64,000 nt of DNA from Verrucomicrobiia bacterium DG1235 (GCA_000155695.1 DS990592.1:1388556-1452555); one strand, 5' to 3'. Numbered from the stretch's first letter, positions 35,204 through 44,453 are shown. Translations and numbers: made by a program. Notes: generated from the sequence alone by a model not told the origin.

Positions 35204-36592
35204 ATGAAGAAGAAATTAGCAGCCAAAACGCTGCTGTTTTCCGTGGCGGCTCTTGCCCTCTCGGCCTGTAGCGACCAACGACAAGAACCGGCCCCTAAAA
35301 CGGCGGAACCAGAAGAAGTAAGAAGCGCGGACGATGCCAAAGCCCGATTGTTGAAAGGCATCGATTGGAGTTCGCGACCTGACGCTCGAGCCACCCTCTA
35401 CAACGACTTGCTGAACACAAACGACTCTGTGGGCGAAGTCGCCTACGATGTGGTTCACCACTCTAGCGAATACGAATGGTTCGCCCTTATCGACTACGAA
35501 CCGGGCGCCTATTTTCGCCACCCGGTCAGCTATGCTTTCATCACCTATGATGATCCTAAGATCAGCATGATCTCGCGTAAACACTTTCCAACGGTGAACT
35601 ATCAACCAGCCTGGAAAGACACGGCCACGCTGCTAAACGACCCGAACGTTTTCTACACGAAAAGCTGGTTTCAGAAAATGCCGTCTAGAGACGCGAATTC
35701 GATCATTCAACACGAACCAATCGACTGGCCACCTCGTATGGTGACCGACCGATGCAAAAACGAGAGAAGAGCCTATGCGCTTCTCATCCATAATATCGAA
35801 GATCTGAATACAAGCCCTGAGACAATCGAAAACCTCGAACTCATGGCTGAAGCGCTCAAATCAAACGGCTACTACATTCAAGAATTCATAGTCGATCCCG
35901 CCACCGGCAAGAAAAACCCTTATCTGGATCTTTCGGCTCCCAAAGGCGGCGGCATACGTCAGCTGATGAACTATATCAACGTCCACGTAGACTTCAATGA
36001 TTGCTGTGAACAGCTTATCGTCTACGTCACAGGCGAGACTACCATAGAAAAATCTGGATACAGAGAGGAAGTCGCCCTGGACCTGCCTTTCCACTATCCG
36101 GGAACAAATAGGTCGCGCAAACCTGAGACGAAATTCTACCCCGAGGACTTGGCGACAATCCTAGACGGCCTCAAAACCTGTCACCTAAATGTCATCATCG
36201 ACGCCAACAACGCAGAGGGATTCTCCGACGATTTACTCAGAATCCCCAACACCGAGAGCGTCTTAACGTCGTGCCAAAATCATGAATACACATACTCCAG
36301 CGCTGTAGAAACATTGGGAGAAGGAGCATTCAGCGATCCATACGGAAAAACAAGCGGCGAGCGAGGAAGCGAGTTTACTAGCAGCGTGGCGAAAGCCATG
36401 CTCGAAAACGGAAAAACCCGGACTGAAGGCGAAGACCCGGCTACTGCAGCAGATCTCGTCAAACTTGCATTCTCATCCGTGAAACTCTACGACATGGGCT
36501 ACCTCGGAGGGAAGACGACCCCGAACCTTCAGGGGCGAACGATGGATTCCGACTGCCCATGCGGCATCGACACTCAGCTGACTAAGTACTAA
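35204..36592 (+). CDS. Lipoprotein with caspase-like fold lacking the catalytic His and Cys
   Basis: A 462-residue lipoprotein: signal peptide MKKKLAAKTLLFSVAALALS with lipobox LSAC. Residues ~185-390 read like a caspase/metacaspase (clan CD) p20 domain: AYALLIHNIEDL, a strand and turn QLIVYVTGETTIE where the catalytic GHG would be, then HLNVIIDANNAEGFSDDLL where the family has DACHSG, followed by SVLTSCQNHEYTYSS and GSEFTSSVAKAML. Both catalytic residues are replaced (Glu and Asn), so it would be a pseudoenzyme. This is a fold-level reading by eye. A 20-base palindrome touches its start and a strong terminator follows. No operon partner. Confidence 0.6.
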   Translation: MKKKLAAKTLLFSVAALALSACSDQRQEPAPKTAEPEEVRSADDAKARLLKGIDWSSRPDARATLYNDLLNTNDSVGEVAYDVVHHSSEYEWFALIDYEPGAYFRHPVSYAFITYDDPKISMISRKHFPTVNYQPAWKDTATLLNDPNVFYTKSWFQKMPSRDANSIIQHEPIDWPPRMVTDRCKNERRAYALLIHNIEDLNTSPETIENLELMAEALKSNGYYIQEFIVDPATGKKNPYLDLSAPKGGGIRQLMNYINVHVDFNDCCEQLIVYVTGETTIEKSGYREEVALDLPFHYPGTNRSRKPETKFYPEDLATILDGLKTCHLNVIIDANNAEGFSDDLLRIPNTESVLTSCQNHEYTYSSAVETLGEGAFSDPYGKTSGERGSEFTSSVAKAMLENGKTRTEGEDPATAADLVKLAFSSVKLYDMGYLGGKTTPNLQGRTMDSDCPCGIDTQLTKY

Positions 36593-36598
36593 AACAAT

Positions 36599-36626
36599 GA
36601 ATACGCCATCCTCTTCTGGCGTATTC
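36599..36626 (+). terminator. Bidirectional terminator hairpin
   Basis: Ten-base-pair perfect stem GAATACGCCA-N8-TGGCGTATTC, seven bases after the lipoprotein stop, followed by TCTTTCT on the plus strand and by ATTGTTTT on the minus strand. It separates the lipoprotein from the converging mannosylglycerate operon, whose last gene ends at 36632. Confidence 0.85.
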
Positions 36627-36631
36627 TCTTT

Positions 36632-37465
36632 CTAAACAATCGACTGAGCCTGTCCGAGCAATTGCTGGGCGACCTTTACCCAACCCTTCGGTCCGACACC
36701 ATTTACCCTCTCGATTCGTCGACCGGCAATTCCAGCCCAAGAGCCATTAGGACGCTTCACCAGGTGGGGCCAATCAACGTTCTCCAGAAGTTCCTGATCA
36801 TTCTCACTATCGCCCAATCCAAACGAAACCAAGGTCTCCTTAGACTGCGCTTTCCAGAGCTCTGAAAACTTCCGGATCGCAGCTCCTTTATCCGCCACGC
36901 TATCAATTACTGTATGAAAGCGACCTCCAGGCAGGCATTTCAATCCCTCGTACTCGAAAGCCGAATCTAGACTCTCCCAAACATCGTCCGGAAGGGTTGC
37001 AGCCAGCGTTTCACTGTACTCGCGTTCCTGTGCCCGGCGGGCGGATACGATATCGAGCCCGGTAATGCTCGCGACATCCTCCGTCATCAGCGAACTAAAT
37101 CCCCTCAGCGACTCGCCAAACTTCGACTCGACTCGGTTTAGCCTTTGGCGAATCTCCACCGAAGGCTTTCCAAGCTCGATGCACTGCCATTCGTTCAGAT
37201 GACGAACAGTCGTAATCTCTTCATTCCAAAAACCTGCGGGCGACATGATTGCGCTGCCGTTCTCCACGATACACGGCATATTTATGCCGAGCTCCTCCTG
37301 CAGAACACGCTGCTCGCCAAATGTTTTTGAAGAACAAAAAACGACGAGATAGCCGAGCCCTATAAGCTGTTGCACATAGGGTCGGGCTAGGTCGCTGGAG
37401 TAGTCGTCGAAATCAATCAACGTGCCATCGAGGTCAGTAAAAATGGCGATTTTACGAGTATCCAT
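36632..37465 (-). CDS. mpgP: Mannosyl-3-phosphoglycerate phosphatase
   Basis: HAD-superfamily (Cof type) phosphatase that converts mannosyl-3-phosphoglycerate to the compatible solute mannosylglycerate. The 277 residues show motif I FTDLDGTLID with the nucleophile Asp, motif II in FCSSKTFGEQ, the cap domain, KGAAIRKF with the conserved Lys, and motif IV GLGDSENDQELL. VENGSAI after motif II is typical of the MPGP subgroup. The synthase gene lies 38 bases upstream, which fixes the assignment. Confidence 0.9.
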   Translation of the reverse strand: MDTRKIAIFTDLDGTLIDFDDYSSDLARPYVQQLIGLGYLVVFCSSKTFGEQRVLQEELGINMPCIVENGSAIMSPAGFWNEEITTVRHLNEWQCIELGKPSVEIRQRLNRVESKFGESLRGFSSLMTEDVASITGLDIVSARRAQEREYSETLAATLPDDVWESLDSAFEYEGLKCLPGGRFHTVIDSVADKGAAIRKFSELWKAQSKETLVSFGLGDSENDQELLENVDWPHLVKRPNGSWAGIAGRRIERVNGVGPKGWVKVAQQLLGQAQSIV

Positions 37466-37503
37466 AAAATGGGGTTTTAGGGGATTCCGTTAACAGATAG
37501 ATT

Positions 37504-38706
37504 CTATACCAGCGACAACGCTTCCGTTTCACTCCCGAAGGCAACTTCGCAATGCTCAAGAAATGTATCCAGTTTAAGAGTACTCAAGTTACTGTAAACT
37601 TTCACAGGAGGAACCCCTTCGGGCTGGTCCAATTTCAGTCGCATCGCCCGATCCTCAGAAATTTCCCTCTTTAGCAATTCAGGACAAAGCGGAGAGTTGT
37701 AGATCACGGAAAGAGAAGCATCGATCATGTCCTCTACGTGCTCCTCGCCCTTTGATTCGTGCAGGTGAGGATTACGTGACTCAATTTGACAAATCGTTAC
37801 CTTATCACGAGAGGCGACCGATTCTGACGGAGGAAGCACCCCTCCCCACATTTCAATCATATTCACATAGTGGTGAGTCTCGACCGCGTACCCGGCAGCA
37901 TATTCGATATTCAATGCGAGGTCCACCGTCAGAGCATGTTCTCCGGCGTTGCCCGTTTTCACGATCTCAGTTTCGTATCCACTGAAATGCGACAGAAGCA
38001 AATTCAAGGTTTTGTTCGAGTGCACCGAACTGCGTCCCCACTTGGCGAAGAAGAGCGAATTCTCCATCACCTTCGGCTTTGAGTTCCACGATATCCGCAC
38101 GAAAGTGCTATCCGTGTCGAACATCTCAAATCCCGCCGCGTACTCTTGCACATACTCATGCACCGCTCCTGGGAAGTAGTTGTCACTGTCGACAAAGCCA
38201 ATGTACTTGTTGTTCAACCAGCGGGCAAGCAACGTTCCCATGATCATGCCCTCGGCCTTGCCATTGCGAACGAGACCGTCATCTCCGAGTAACTCGCTGT
38301 ATCCCGCCAACTCAATCGCCTTAGCGATTCCGGCGTCCTTCTGGTGAACCACCAGCACCTTCTTATTGGTGAACTTGCAGAAATTAGTAATCGCTTCCTT
38401 TTCGATATGGAAGCGATCGACCGGACCGCGAGGGCTATTGGAAACAACGATGATCTGACACGGATGAGGGATCCCCACGAGGACCCCTTCTATCAATTTT
38501 AAACGTTCGTTTTTAACCGGCACGACGATCGCCATATTCTTCTGTCGCTCGTAGAGAGCTTCCGAAGGGATACTTCGTATTACGTCGTTATGACTTGTAT
38601 CCAACTTCCCGGAGTTCCCTCCGCTGTCTAGCTCGTAGACCTTCTGCAAACCGTAAATCTGTACCGCGCCCATGCGCTCGCAATCTCTAGGTATCTCAAT
38701 TTTCAT
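37504..38706 (-). CDS. mpgS: Mannosyl-3-phosphoglycerate synthase (GT55)
   Basis: Transfers mannose from GDP-mannose to 3-phosphoglycerate, retaining the anomer. The 400-residue protein starts MKIEIPRDCERMGAVQIYGL, matching known MpgS N-termini, and contains AIVVPVKNERLKL, NSPRGPVDRF, GKAEGMIMGTLLA and the metal-binding FVDSDNYFPGAV. The late block NIEYAAGYAVETHHYVNMIE is also characteristic. A Shine-Dalgarno AAGGAG lies 12 bases before the ATG and TATAAT precedes that. With the phosphatase it forms the two-step mannosylglycerate route known from Thermus, Rhodothermus and Pyrococcus. Confidence 0.92.
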   Translation of the reverse strand: MKIEIPRDCERMGAVQIYGLQKVYELDSGGNSGKLDTSHNDVIRSIPSEALYERQKNMAIVVPVKNERLKLIEGVLVGIPHPCQIIVVSNSPRGPVDRFHIEKEAITNFCKFTNKKVLVVHQKDAGIAKAIELAGYSELLGDDGLVRNGKAEGMIMGTLLARWLNNKYIGFVDSDNYFPGAVHEYVQEYAAGFEMFDTDSTFVRISWNSKPKVMENSLFFAKWGRSSVHSNKTLNLLLSHFSGYETEIVKTGNAGEHALTVDLALNIEYAAGYAVETHHYVNMIEMWGGVLPPSESVASRDKVTICQIESRNPHLHESKGEEHVEDMIDASLSVIYNSPLCPELLKREISEDRAMRLKLDQPEGVPPVKVYSNLSTLKLDTFLEHCEVAFGSETEALSLV

Positions 38707-38731
38707 AGGTTTCTTTTTCTCCTTATGCTCA

Positions 38732-38737
38732 ATTATA
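38732..38737 (-). promoter_or_regulatory. -10 element of the mannosylglycerate operon
   Basis: TATAAT on the minus strand, 26 bases before the mpgS ATG, leaving a short leader that contains AAGGAG. No good -35 hexamer is found 16-18 bases further upstream; a TTGACA match (38783-38788) is too far away. A stress-controlled or activator-dependent promoter would fit. Confidence 0.5.
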
Positions 38738-38870
38738 AGCAGTTTCTTTTTGGAGACCTATCAGCAGGGGCAATGCCAAGTGTCAAAACGCGCGTTTCTT
38801 CACGAGTTTCTATTAACTCCTCTAAAGCCATTACGTGACTGACATTCGCCAGGCCGATCCAAGTTGAGCG

Positions 38871-39296
38871 CTATGGCTTCAAAACCATCTCGACATGCTC
38901 AATTCCAGCTTCGAGATAAACCTCGCTCGTAACCTCGAACCCCAAGCGCTCATAGAATCGAGTCGCATGCGTCTGAGCCGAAAGAACGAGCTTTGGCATT
39001 TCGCTAGCCAATCCCATTTCAATCAGCTTCCGCATCAGCGCCAAGCCAACGCCCTTCCCGCGCCAAGCTTCCAGCACCGCCACACGGCCGATATGTCCGT
39101 CGGGCAAAAGCCGCCCCGTCCCGATAGCCACCCCGTCCGAAATGGCGAGCACATGACGCGCTCTCTCGTCCCACTCGTCCATCTCGATCTCCGCGGGCAC
39201 TTTCTGCTCATCGACAAAAACCGTGAAACGCACCGCTCGGATAGCCTCCAAACGCTCCTTGAAATCAACTTCAGCCACTTCGAAAACCGTCTTCAT
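38871..39296 (-). CDS. GNAT-family N-acetyltransferase
   Basis: A 141-residue acetyl-CoA-dependent acetyltransferase. VRFTVFVDEQKVPAEIEMD followed by DERARHVLA is the ElaA/YjcF-type start; the acetyl-CoA loop is RVAVLEAWRGKGVGLALM, and LSAQTHATRFYERLGFEV is the closing motif. Substrate is unknown. It lies two bases after the hydrolase gene and is the last of the maf/TonB-like/hydrolase/GNAT run. Confidence 0.88.
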   Translation of the reverse strand: MKTVFEVAEVDFKERLEAIRAVRFTVFVDEQKVPAEIEMDEWDERARHVLAISDGVAIGTGRLLPDGHIGRVAVLEAWRGKGVGLALMRKLIEMGLASEMPKLVLSAQTHATRFYERLGFEVTSEVYLEAGIEHVEMVLKP

Positions 39297-39298
39297 CT

Positions 39299-39973
39299 CT
39301 ACTCGCTCAAAAAAGCTCCACTCCGCAAAAAAGCCAGCGTGTTCGCCTGCGCCTTAGCATTCCTCATGATAAACGGATGCGTCGCATGCAAAACCTTGAA
39401 CGCAGCCCGACCAGCCACCTCCGCGTGCGAAACCGCCACCTTACCGTCATTCGGACCGGAAATCATCAGCGATAGAATCCAGTTCACGCTCCGATCCCCC
39501 GTAAGCACACCTACCTCGAAATCCACCTCCCCCAGCCGATTGGGAGTAGAGTCACGCCCCGTCCCAAGCTGCCTGCCTGCCGGCCCATTAAGCCAGCCAA
39601 ACGGAGCCCAGCCTCCCAGCCGATCCACCACATGACTCCCCTGGTTCGGCGGACTAAGCATCACGCAGCGACCCAAATTAGGGATCGGCGCTACCGCCTG
39701 CAATTCCCGTAACACGATCCCGCCCATAGAATGCGTCACGAAATGCAAGCTCCCGCCACGCTCCGCCGCATCCACGATCCGCGGCCGCAGCAGCCCGGCG
39801 CACTCCTCGACCGTCAACCGGGTCGAAGGATAGCCAAGATTCAGCGTCTCAAACCCATGCTTCTCCAGAAATCGCCTCATCGGCTCCATCGATCGCTTCG
39901 TCCGCGCTAGCCCGTGCAGCAAGACCACACACTCGCGAGCTCCTCCCACTCCTTCCTCTGCCCTCGCGCTCAA
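39299..39973 (-). CDS. Alpha/beta-fold esterase or lipase
   Basis: A 224-residue serine hydrolase. VVLLHGLARTKRSMEPM forms the oxyanion region, THSMGGI holds the nucleophile Ser, GPNDGKV the acid and LHATHPFIM the probable His. It resembles small lipases/PGAP1-like esterases; the substrate is unknown and there is no signal peptide. Its start overlaps the end of the TonB-like gene by four bases, so co-expression is likely. Confidence 0.8.
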   Translation of the reverse strand: MSARAEEGVGGARECVVLLHGLARTKRSMEPMRRFLEKHGFETLNLGYPSTRLTVEECAGLLRPRIVDAAERGGSLHFVTHSMGGIVLRELQAVAPIPNLGRCVMLSPPNQGSHVVDRLGGWAPFGWLNGPAGRQLGTGRDSTPNRLGEVDFEVGVLTGDRSVNWILSLMISGPNDGKVAVSHAEVAGRAAFKVLHATHPFIMRNAKAQANTLAFLRSGAFLSE

Positions 39974-41163
39974 TAGTAGTGGAAGTTAAACGTGACATCT
40001 TCCTCGTCGCCAAACATGTCGACCAAACCTTCCGGCCAAGGGCCAAACGGCACCCCACGCTCAATCGCCAGACGACACATGTGAATGCCAAAAACCTTCG
40101 CCGTCGTTCCCTCCAGAATTTCGATATCCGTCACGATTCCATCCTTGTTCAGCATGAAGCGAATCTTCACCACGCTCTTCCGCTCCACCGACGAACTTCG
40201 CTGCACAAGATCATCCCAGTTCAGCTTCACCGTCTCGATCAGCCGCTCCATGTACTCGCCAAACTTACTCGCTTTGGCGTCAACTGAAAGCTGTCCGATC
40301 GAAGACACACCCAGTCTCGAATCCCGAACCGGCCCGGCGGGCAAACGCGGAAGCTGCGGGCGGGCGCGCGGCGACGGTACCCCGTCCTCCGCAGGATTCG
40401 CCTCCTGATTCAGCGGAGAAACGCTGGCCATAAGCTCCGGACTCGCCTGAGCCGCCGGTTCCTCCTCGCCCTCCTCTTCCTCGCCTTCAATCAAATCCAA
40501 AATATTCGTCGGAGCCTCGTCACTTGGCTCATAATTGTGCTCGGCAATCCCCTCCTCCTCGAGATCCGCTTCGTCCAGCTCGCCCGCGAGCGGAATCTCC
40601 CTTCGCTGAAACTCCTCGCTAGGCGCTACAGCCTGCAACATCGGCTGATTCTGAGCAGGCTCCTGCGGTTGCGCCGACTCCTGAGGCTCCTGCGTAGCGG
40701 TCGGCGGCGGAGCTAAAACCGGCTCCTCCAAACTACCACTTAAAAACTGGTCCGTCTCGATATTATCATCACTCTCCGTCGCGGGCCGGTTCTCCGGATC
40801 CAGCTCCTCAGGCTCCTCCTCGTTCGCCGCCTGCTGGCTTCTCGCACCATAGCGATTCGTCTCGTCAGGCTCATTCTCCGGCACGTCTGGATTCGTCTGC
40901 GTGTAAAACTGCTCTTCCTCCTCAGCATCCAAACCAGCCAGCTCGATAGAGAACTCCTTATACGGATCCTCCAAATCCTCATATTTGATCTCCAGCAAAC
41001 CGATCGAAATGAGAAAAAAGATCCAGATATGCGCCAAGATCGTGCCCCCGATCCCAATCACCCACTGCTCACGCGAATAGACACGCGGCTTCCGTTCCCT
41101 CCGCTTTCGCGACGGTTCCGGAGCCTTGCGCTCAGGCGGCAACTTTTTGGAAGGCACGATCAT
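39970..41163 (-). CDS. TonB/TolA-type energy transducer
   Basis: A 397-residue protein anchored in the inner membrane. A basic N-terminus is followed by one transmembrane helix (VIGIGGTILAHIWIFFLISI), then a ~230-residue Glu/Pro-rich extended linker able to span the periplasm, and a C-terminal TonB-like domain (VVKIRFMLNKDGIVTDIEIL, then PFGPWPEGL). This is the TonB/TolA plan, with an unusually acidic linker. The large TonB-dependent receptor at 59,286 needs such a partner, although exbB and exbD are not in the window. Second gene of the maf run. Confidence 0.75.
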   Translation of the reverse strand: MIVPSKKLPPERKAPEPSRKRRERKPRVYSREQWVIGIGGTILAHIWIFFLISIGLLEIKYEDLEDPYKEFSIELAGLDAEEEEQFYTQTNPDVPENEPDETNRYGARSQQAANEEEPEELDPENRPATESDDNIETDQFLSGSLEEPVLAPPPTATQEPQESAQPQEPAQNQPMLQAVAPSEEFQRREIPLAGELDEADLEEEGIAEHNYEPSDEAPTNILDLIEGEEEEGEEEPAAQASPELMASVSPLNQEANPAEDGVPSPRARPQLPRLPAGPVRDSRLGVSSIGQLSVDAKASKFGEYMERLIETVKLNWDDLVQRSSSVERKSVVKIRFMLNKDGIVTDIEILEGTTAKVFGIHMCRLAIERGVPFGPWPEGLVDMFGDEEDVTFNFHYY

Positions 41164-41174
41164 CGATCAGAAAC

Positions 41175-41750
41175 TCAGAGCAAGTTGTGACGCTCCAACA
41201 GAGCCTTTGTTTCATCTAAGGGCAAACCCATGATATTCGAGTGCGACCCCTTGAAGGAATCGATAATCAAATCCGTTCCCTCCTGGATCCCGTAAGCACC
41301 CGCCTTGTCGAGCGGATTCACGATCTGAAAATAAGCGTCAATGATCGCGTCGTCGAGCGGCTTAAACGTCACCTCGCTACGCGCCCCGTCCACCACCTCG
41401 ACTCCCTGACTGCGGCAAATCAAGGCGAATCCCGTATACACAATATGGGTACGCCCGCCCAAAGCCTTGATCATCCGCCGCGCGTCCGCCAAGTCCACCG
41501 GCTTCGCCAATACCCGAGCCCCGATGTGCACCGTCGTGTCCGAGCCCAAAACAAAACGATCCGGATGCCGATCCGCGATCCAACCGGCCTTCAGTTCAGC
41601 GTTATGCCGCACCATCCCCTCCGGATCGCCGTGCCCCTCCTCAAACTCCTCCACGTCCGCCGGCATCACGTCAAAACGCGCCCCGATCCGCTCCAGAAGC
41701 TCCTTTCGCCGTGGCGACTGCGACGCCAAAATAAACTTAGCCAAACTCAT
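41175..41750 (-). CDS. maf: Maf-family nucleoside triphosphate pyrophosphatase
   Basis: A 191-residue house-cleaning enzyme (dTTP/UTP pyrophosphatase class). The N-terminal FILASQSPRRKELL contains the SxSPRR motif; LGSDTTVHIG, NPLDKAGAYGIQ and FKGSHSNIMGLPL are all signature blocks. It removes damaged or modified nucleotides and is linked to septum control in other bacteria. It leads the run maf, TonB-like, hydrolase, GNAT with 11 bases to the next gene. Confidence 0.94.
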   Translation of the reverse strand: MSLAKFILASQSPRRKELLERIGARFDVMPADVEEFEEGHGDPEGMVRHNAELKAGWIADRHPDRFVLGSDTTVHIGARVLAKPVDLADARRMIKALGGRTHIVYTGFALICRSQGVEVVDGARSEVTFKPLDDAIIDAYFQIVNPLDKAGAYGIQEGTDLIIDSFKGSHSNIMGLPLDETKALLERHNLL

Positions 41751-41872
41751 ACGCCACCCCTTCTCTCAACCCAGACACCCCCTCCGCAACCCCCAATTCG
41801 CCGAAGGCTGCCCTCCGTCTACTCTTTCCAGCAATCTCAGCCCAAAGACCAAGACACCGTCCCCAGCCAAAC

Positions 41873-43369
41873 TCACGACTCCTCTTCCCAGGCTTGCGCA
41901 CGCTCCAGCGCTTTCCGCCACATTCTCAATCTGCGCTCGAGCTCCTCTTCTGACATTGACGGCTCAAAGCTACGATCCGCCACCACCAACTCCGCCAGAG
42001 CCTCCTTCGAGTCCCAATACCCAAGCGCCAAGCCCGCCAAGAACCCAGCTCCCAAAGCCGTCGTTTCCAGAATCATCGGACACTTCACCGGCACCCTCAA
42101 CACATCCGACTGGATCTGCATCAGCAATCCATTCGCCGAAACCCCACCATCCGCTCGAAGTTCCGGCATGCTCCGTCCCGAGTCGCCCCCCATCGCCGAT
42201 ACCAGATCATGCACCTGATTCGCGATCCCATCCAAAACCGCTCGAGCGATGTGAGCCGCCGAGCTCCCGCGCGTCAGCCCAAATATCGATCCCCGCGCGT
42301 AAGGATCCCACTGCGGAGCTCCCAAACCCGCAAACGCAGGGACCACCACCACGCCATCCGCGTCATCCACCGACCTCGCCAAGTCCTCCACTTCACCCGC
42401 ATTCTTTATGATTCCCAATTGATCGCGCAACCACTGCACCGCCGCGCCCGCCACGAAGACGCTTCCCTCCAAGGCGTATTCAGTTTTTCCATTCATTCGC
42501 CAGGCGACAGTGCTCAACAGCTTGTTTCGCGACACCGCCGGCCCCTTGCCCACGTTCATCAAAATAAAACAACCCGTCCCATAAGTACACTTCACCATGC
42601 CCGGCTCAAAACAAAGCTGACCAAACAATGCCGCCTGCTGATCCCCCGCTATACCCGCAATCTTAACCCGAACGCCGCCGCTCACTTCCGCCGAAGTTTC
42701 CGCAAGCTCCCCGCTCGAATCCACAATTCGCGGCAATGCCGAATCTGGCACTCCAAACAAATTCAGTAATTCCTCGTCCCATTCGCAGCTTCGCAAATCC
42801 ATTAGCTGAGTCCGACTCGCATTCGAAACATCAGTCACATGAGACGCGCCGGCCGTCAGCTTCCAAACAAGCCAGCTGTCGATCGTGCCAAATCTCAAAT
42901 TCCCCGCCTCAGCCAAGACCTTCGCTTCCGGCCGATTCTCCAGGATCCATCTCATCTTGCTCGCCGAAAAATACGGATCCAGCAAAAGTCCCGTTTTATC
43001 CTGTATCCAAGATTCCTTACCCGCCTTCCTCAAGCTTTCGCAAATGCCAGCCGTTCGCCTGTCCTGCCATACGATCGCATTTCCCACCGGCTCGCCCGAC
43101 TCCGCATTCCAAGCCACTACCGTCTCACGCTGATTCGTAATCCCGATCGCGCTCACCGAATCCCAAGACACGCCCCCATTTTCGAAAGCCATCTCAATCG
43201 CCCTCACCTGCGAGCCCCAAATCGCGTCCGCGTCATGCTCTACCCAACCGGGCCTAGGAAACAGTTGAGGAAATTCCTCCTGACCCACTGCCACAATCTG
43301 AGCTCGCTTATCTAGCAATACCGCCCGGGAGCTCGTAGTGCCTTGGTCAAGGGATAGTATGAACTTCAC
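41873..43369 (-). CDS. glpK: Glycerol kinase
   Basis: ATP-dependent phosphorylation of glycerol. The 498 residues match family length when started at the GTG at 43369, which is preceded by AGGA eight bases away and gives the standard KFILSLDQGTTSSRAVL. Other signatures are IGITNQRET, VWQDRRT, DPYFSASKMRW, GIAGDQQAALFGQ, KCTYGTGCF and AFAGLGAPQWDP. The longer frame to 43450 overlaps nothing but lacks homology. No glycerol facilitator or glpD lies nearby. Confidence 0.95.
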   Translation of the reverse strand: MKFILSLDQGTTSSRAVLLDKRAQIVAVGQEEFPQLFPRPGWVEHDADAIWGSQVRAIEMAFENGGVSWDSVSAIGITNQRETVVAWNAESGEPVGNAIVWQDRRTAGICESLRKAGKESWIQDKTGLLLDPYFSASKMRWILENRPEAKVLAEAGNLRFGTIDSWLVWKLTAGASHVTDVSNASRTQLMDLRSCEWDEELLNLFGVPDSALPRIVDSSGELAETSAEVSGGVRVKIAGIAGDQQAALFGQLCFEPGMVKCTYGTGCFILMNVGKGPAVSRNKLLSTVAWRMNGKTEYALEGSVFVAGAAVQWLRDQLGIIKNAGEVEDLARSVDDADGVVVVPAFAGLGAPQWDPYARGSIFGLTRGSSAAHIARAVLDGIANQVHDLVSAMGGDSGRSMPELRADGGVSANGLLMQIQSDVLRVPVKCPMILETTALGAGFLAGLALGYWDSKEALAELVVADRSFEPSMSEEELERRLRMWRKALERAQAWEEES

Positions 43370-43400
43370 GCCCGCAATCCTAGACGCCAAGTCTGCTCCG

Positions 43401-44453
43401 CTACAAGAAAAGTATCCAACGTTTCGGCACGAGAACCGCCAGCATCCCACTGGCCGTATTGAGCATGATGTCGAGCTGACTCGAATCCCGATGGACCAAA
43501 TACCCCTGGCCCCACTCGATCAACAAACTCAGGCTAAACGAAGCCAGCCCCACCAAAGTCAACACCGCGAAAAACGAACGAGCCCGCCGCCGAGCCACCG
43601 CAGCAAAACAAATCCCCACCGGAATAAAACCCAAAGCGTTCACCACAATATCGCTCCGATACCCCGGCTTCTCCCAGTCCACAGCCCCAACCGAATTGAA
43701 GAACCGACGCTTTCCCGGCACGAAATGCCCCGGAACTTCAAGCCCCGAGGGAATAGCTCCAGCGCGAAAGTCTAGATCAATCACCGGCTTCGCGTTCGCC
43801 AGACGCGACGAACCCGCCCGATAAAAACCGTCGTAGATCGTGACTCGGCGAATTTCGCCCGTGAAGGGACGCTTCCCATCCGAGCTATTGCCGATAGCCA
43901 GTCGGCCCGCAAACTTGTTGTCAGGTCCGATCAAAGGAAAATCGCTCCGCGACTCCACGATTTGACCATCCACATACACTCGAGTCCGCCCACGCTCGGA
44001 GCACATCAACAATTGAGTAAACTCTCCGCTAGAAAACATTTCCCGGTGCCCGATCTCAGAATAACCGCGGGCGACATCCGCTTCATCCCGTCGACTACGA
44101 AGGGCCAAATGCGTTTGCCACTGCGAAACCAAAAGAGACGGCAACCCAAGCTCCTCCTCCTCGAAAAACTCCAAAAACACACCCAAGCCACTACCGTTCG
44201 ACCGACCGCGCAACTCGACCAGAATCGTAACCCCCGGCCAGGACCGCGTATCCAAGTCCCTCTCATAAAAGGCAATGCCACGAACGAAGGTAACTCCCGC
44301 CTCATGCATCGAATTAAAGGCCAACGCCTTTGCCTCCGGCGAATAAACGACATCATTCTTCAAGCGAAAACTCAGCGGCCACCACCCAAAGCCAAGAGTC
44401 ACCAAAACAAGCGCCAACAAGACGCTTCTCCTAAATGTAGGTTGCAGCCCCAT
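43401..44453 (-). CDS. VanZ-family membrane protein with LamG-like domain
   Basis: A 350-residue protein. A first helix (SVLLALVLVTLGFGWWPLSF) leads to a ~190-residue extracytoplasmic concanavalin-like domain (VTILVELRGRSNGSGLGVFL, TRVYVDGQIVE, FTGEIRRVTIYDG). Three further helices with the VanZ motif follow: SDIVVNALGFIPVG and SLSLLIEWGQ...SSQLDIMLNTASGML. This LamG-in-VanZ layout is known in Bacteroidota and Verrucomicrobia, with unknown function, possibly cell-envelope or polysaccharide related. It lies 31 bases upstream of glpK. Confidence 0.8.
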   Translation of the reverse strand: MGLQPTFRRSVLLALVLVTLGFGWWPLSFRLKNDVVYSPEAKALAFNSMHEAGVTFVRGIAFYERDLDTRSWPGVTILVELRGRSNGSGLGVFLEFFEEEELGLPSLLVSQWQTHLALRSRRDEADVARGYSEIGHREMFSSGEFTQLLMCSERGRTRVYVDGQIVESRSDFPLIGPDNKFAGRLAIGNSSDGKRPFTGEIRRVTIYDGFYRAGSSRLANAKPVIDLDFRAGAIPSGLEVPGHFVPGKRRFFNSVGAVDWEKPGYRSDIVVNALGFIPVGICFAAVARRRARSFFAVLTLVGLASFSLSLLIEWGQGYLVHRDSSQLDIMLNTASGMLAVLVPKRWILFL

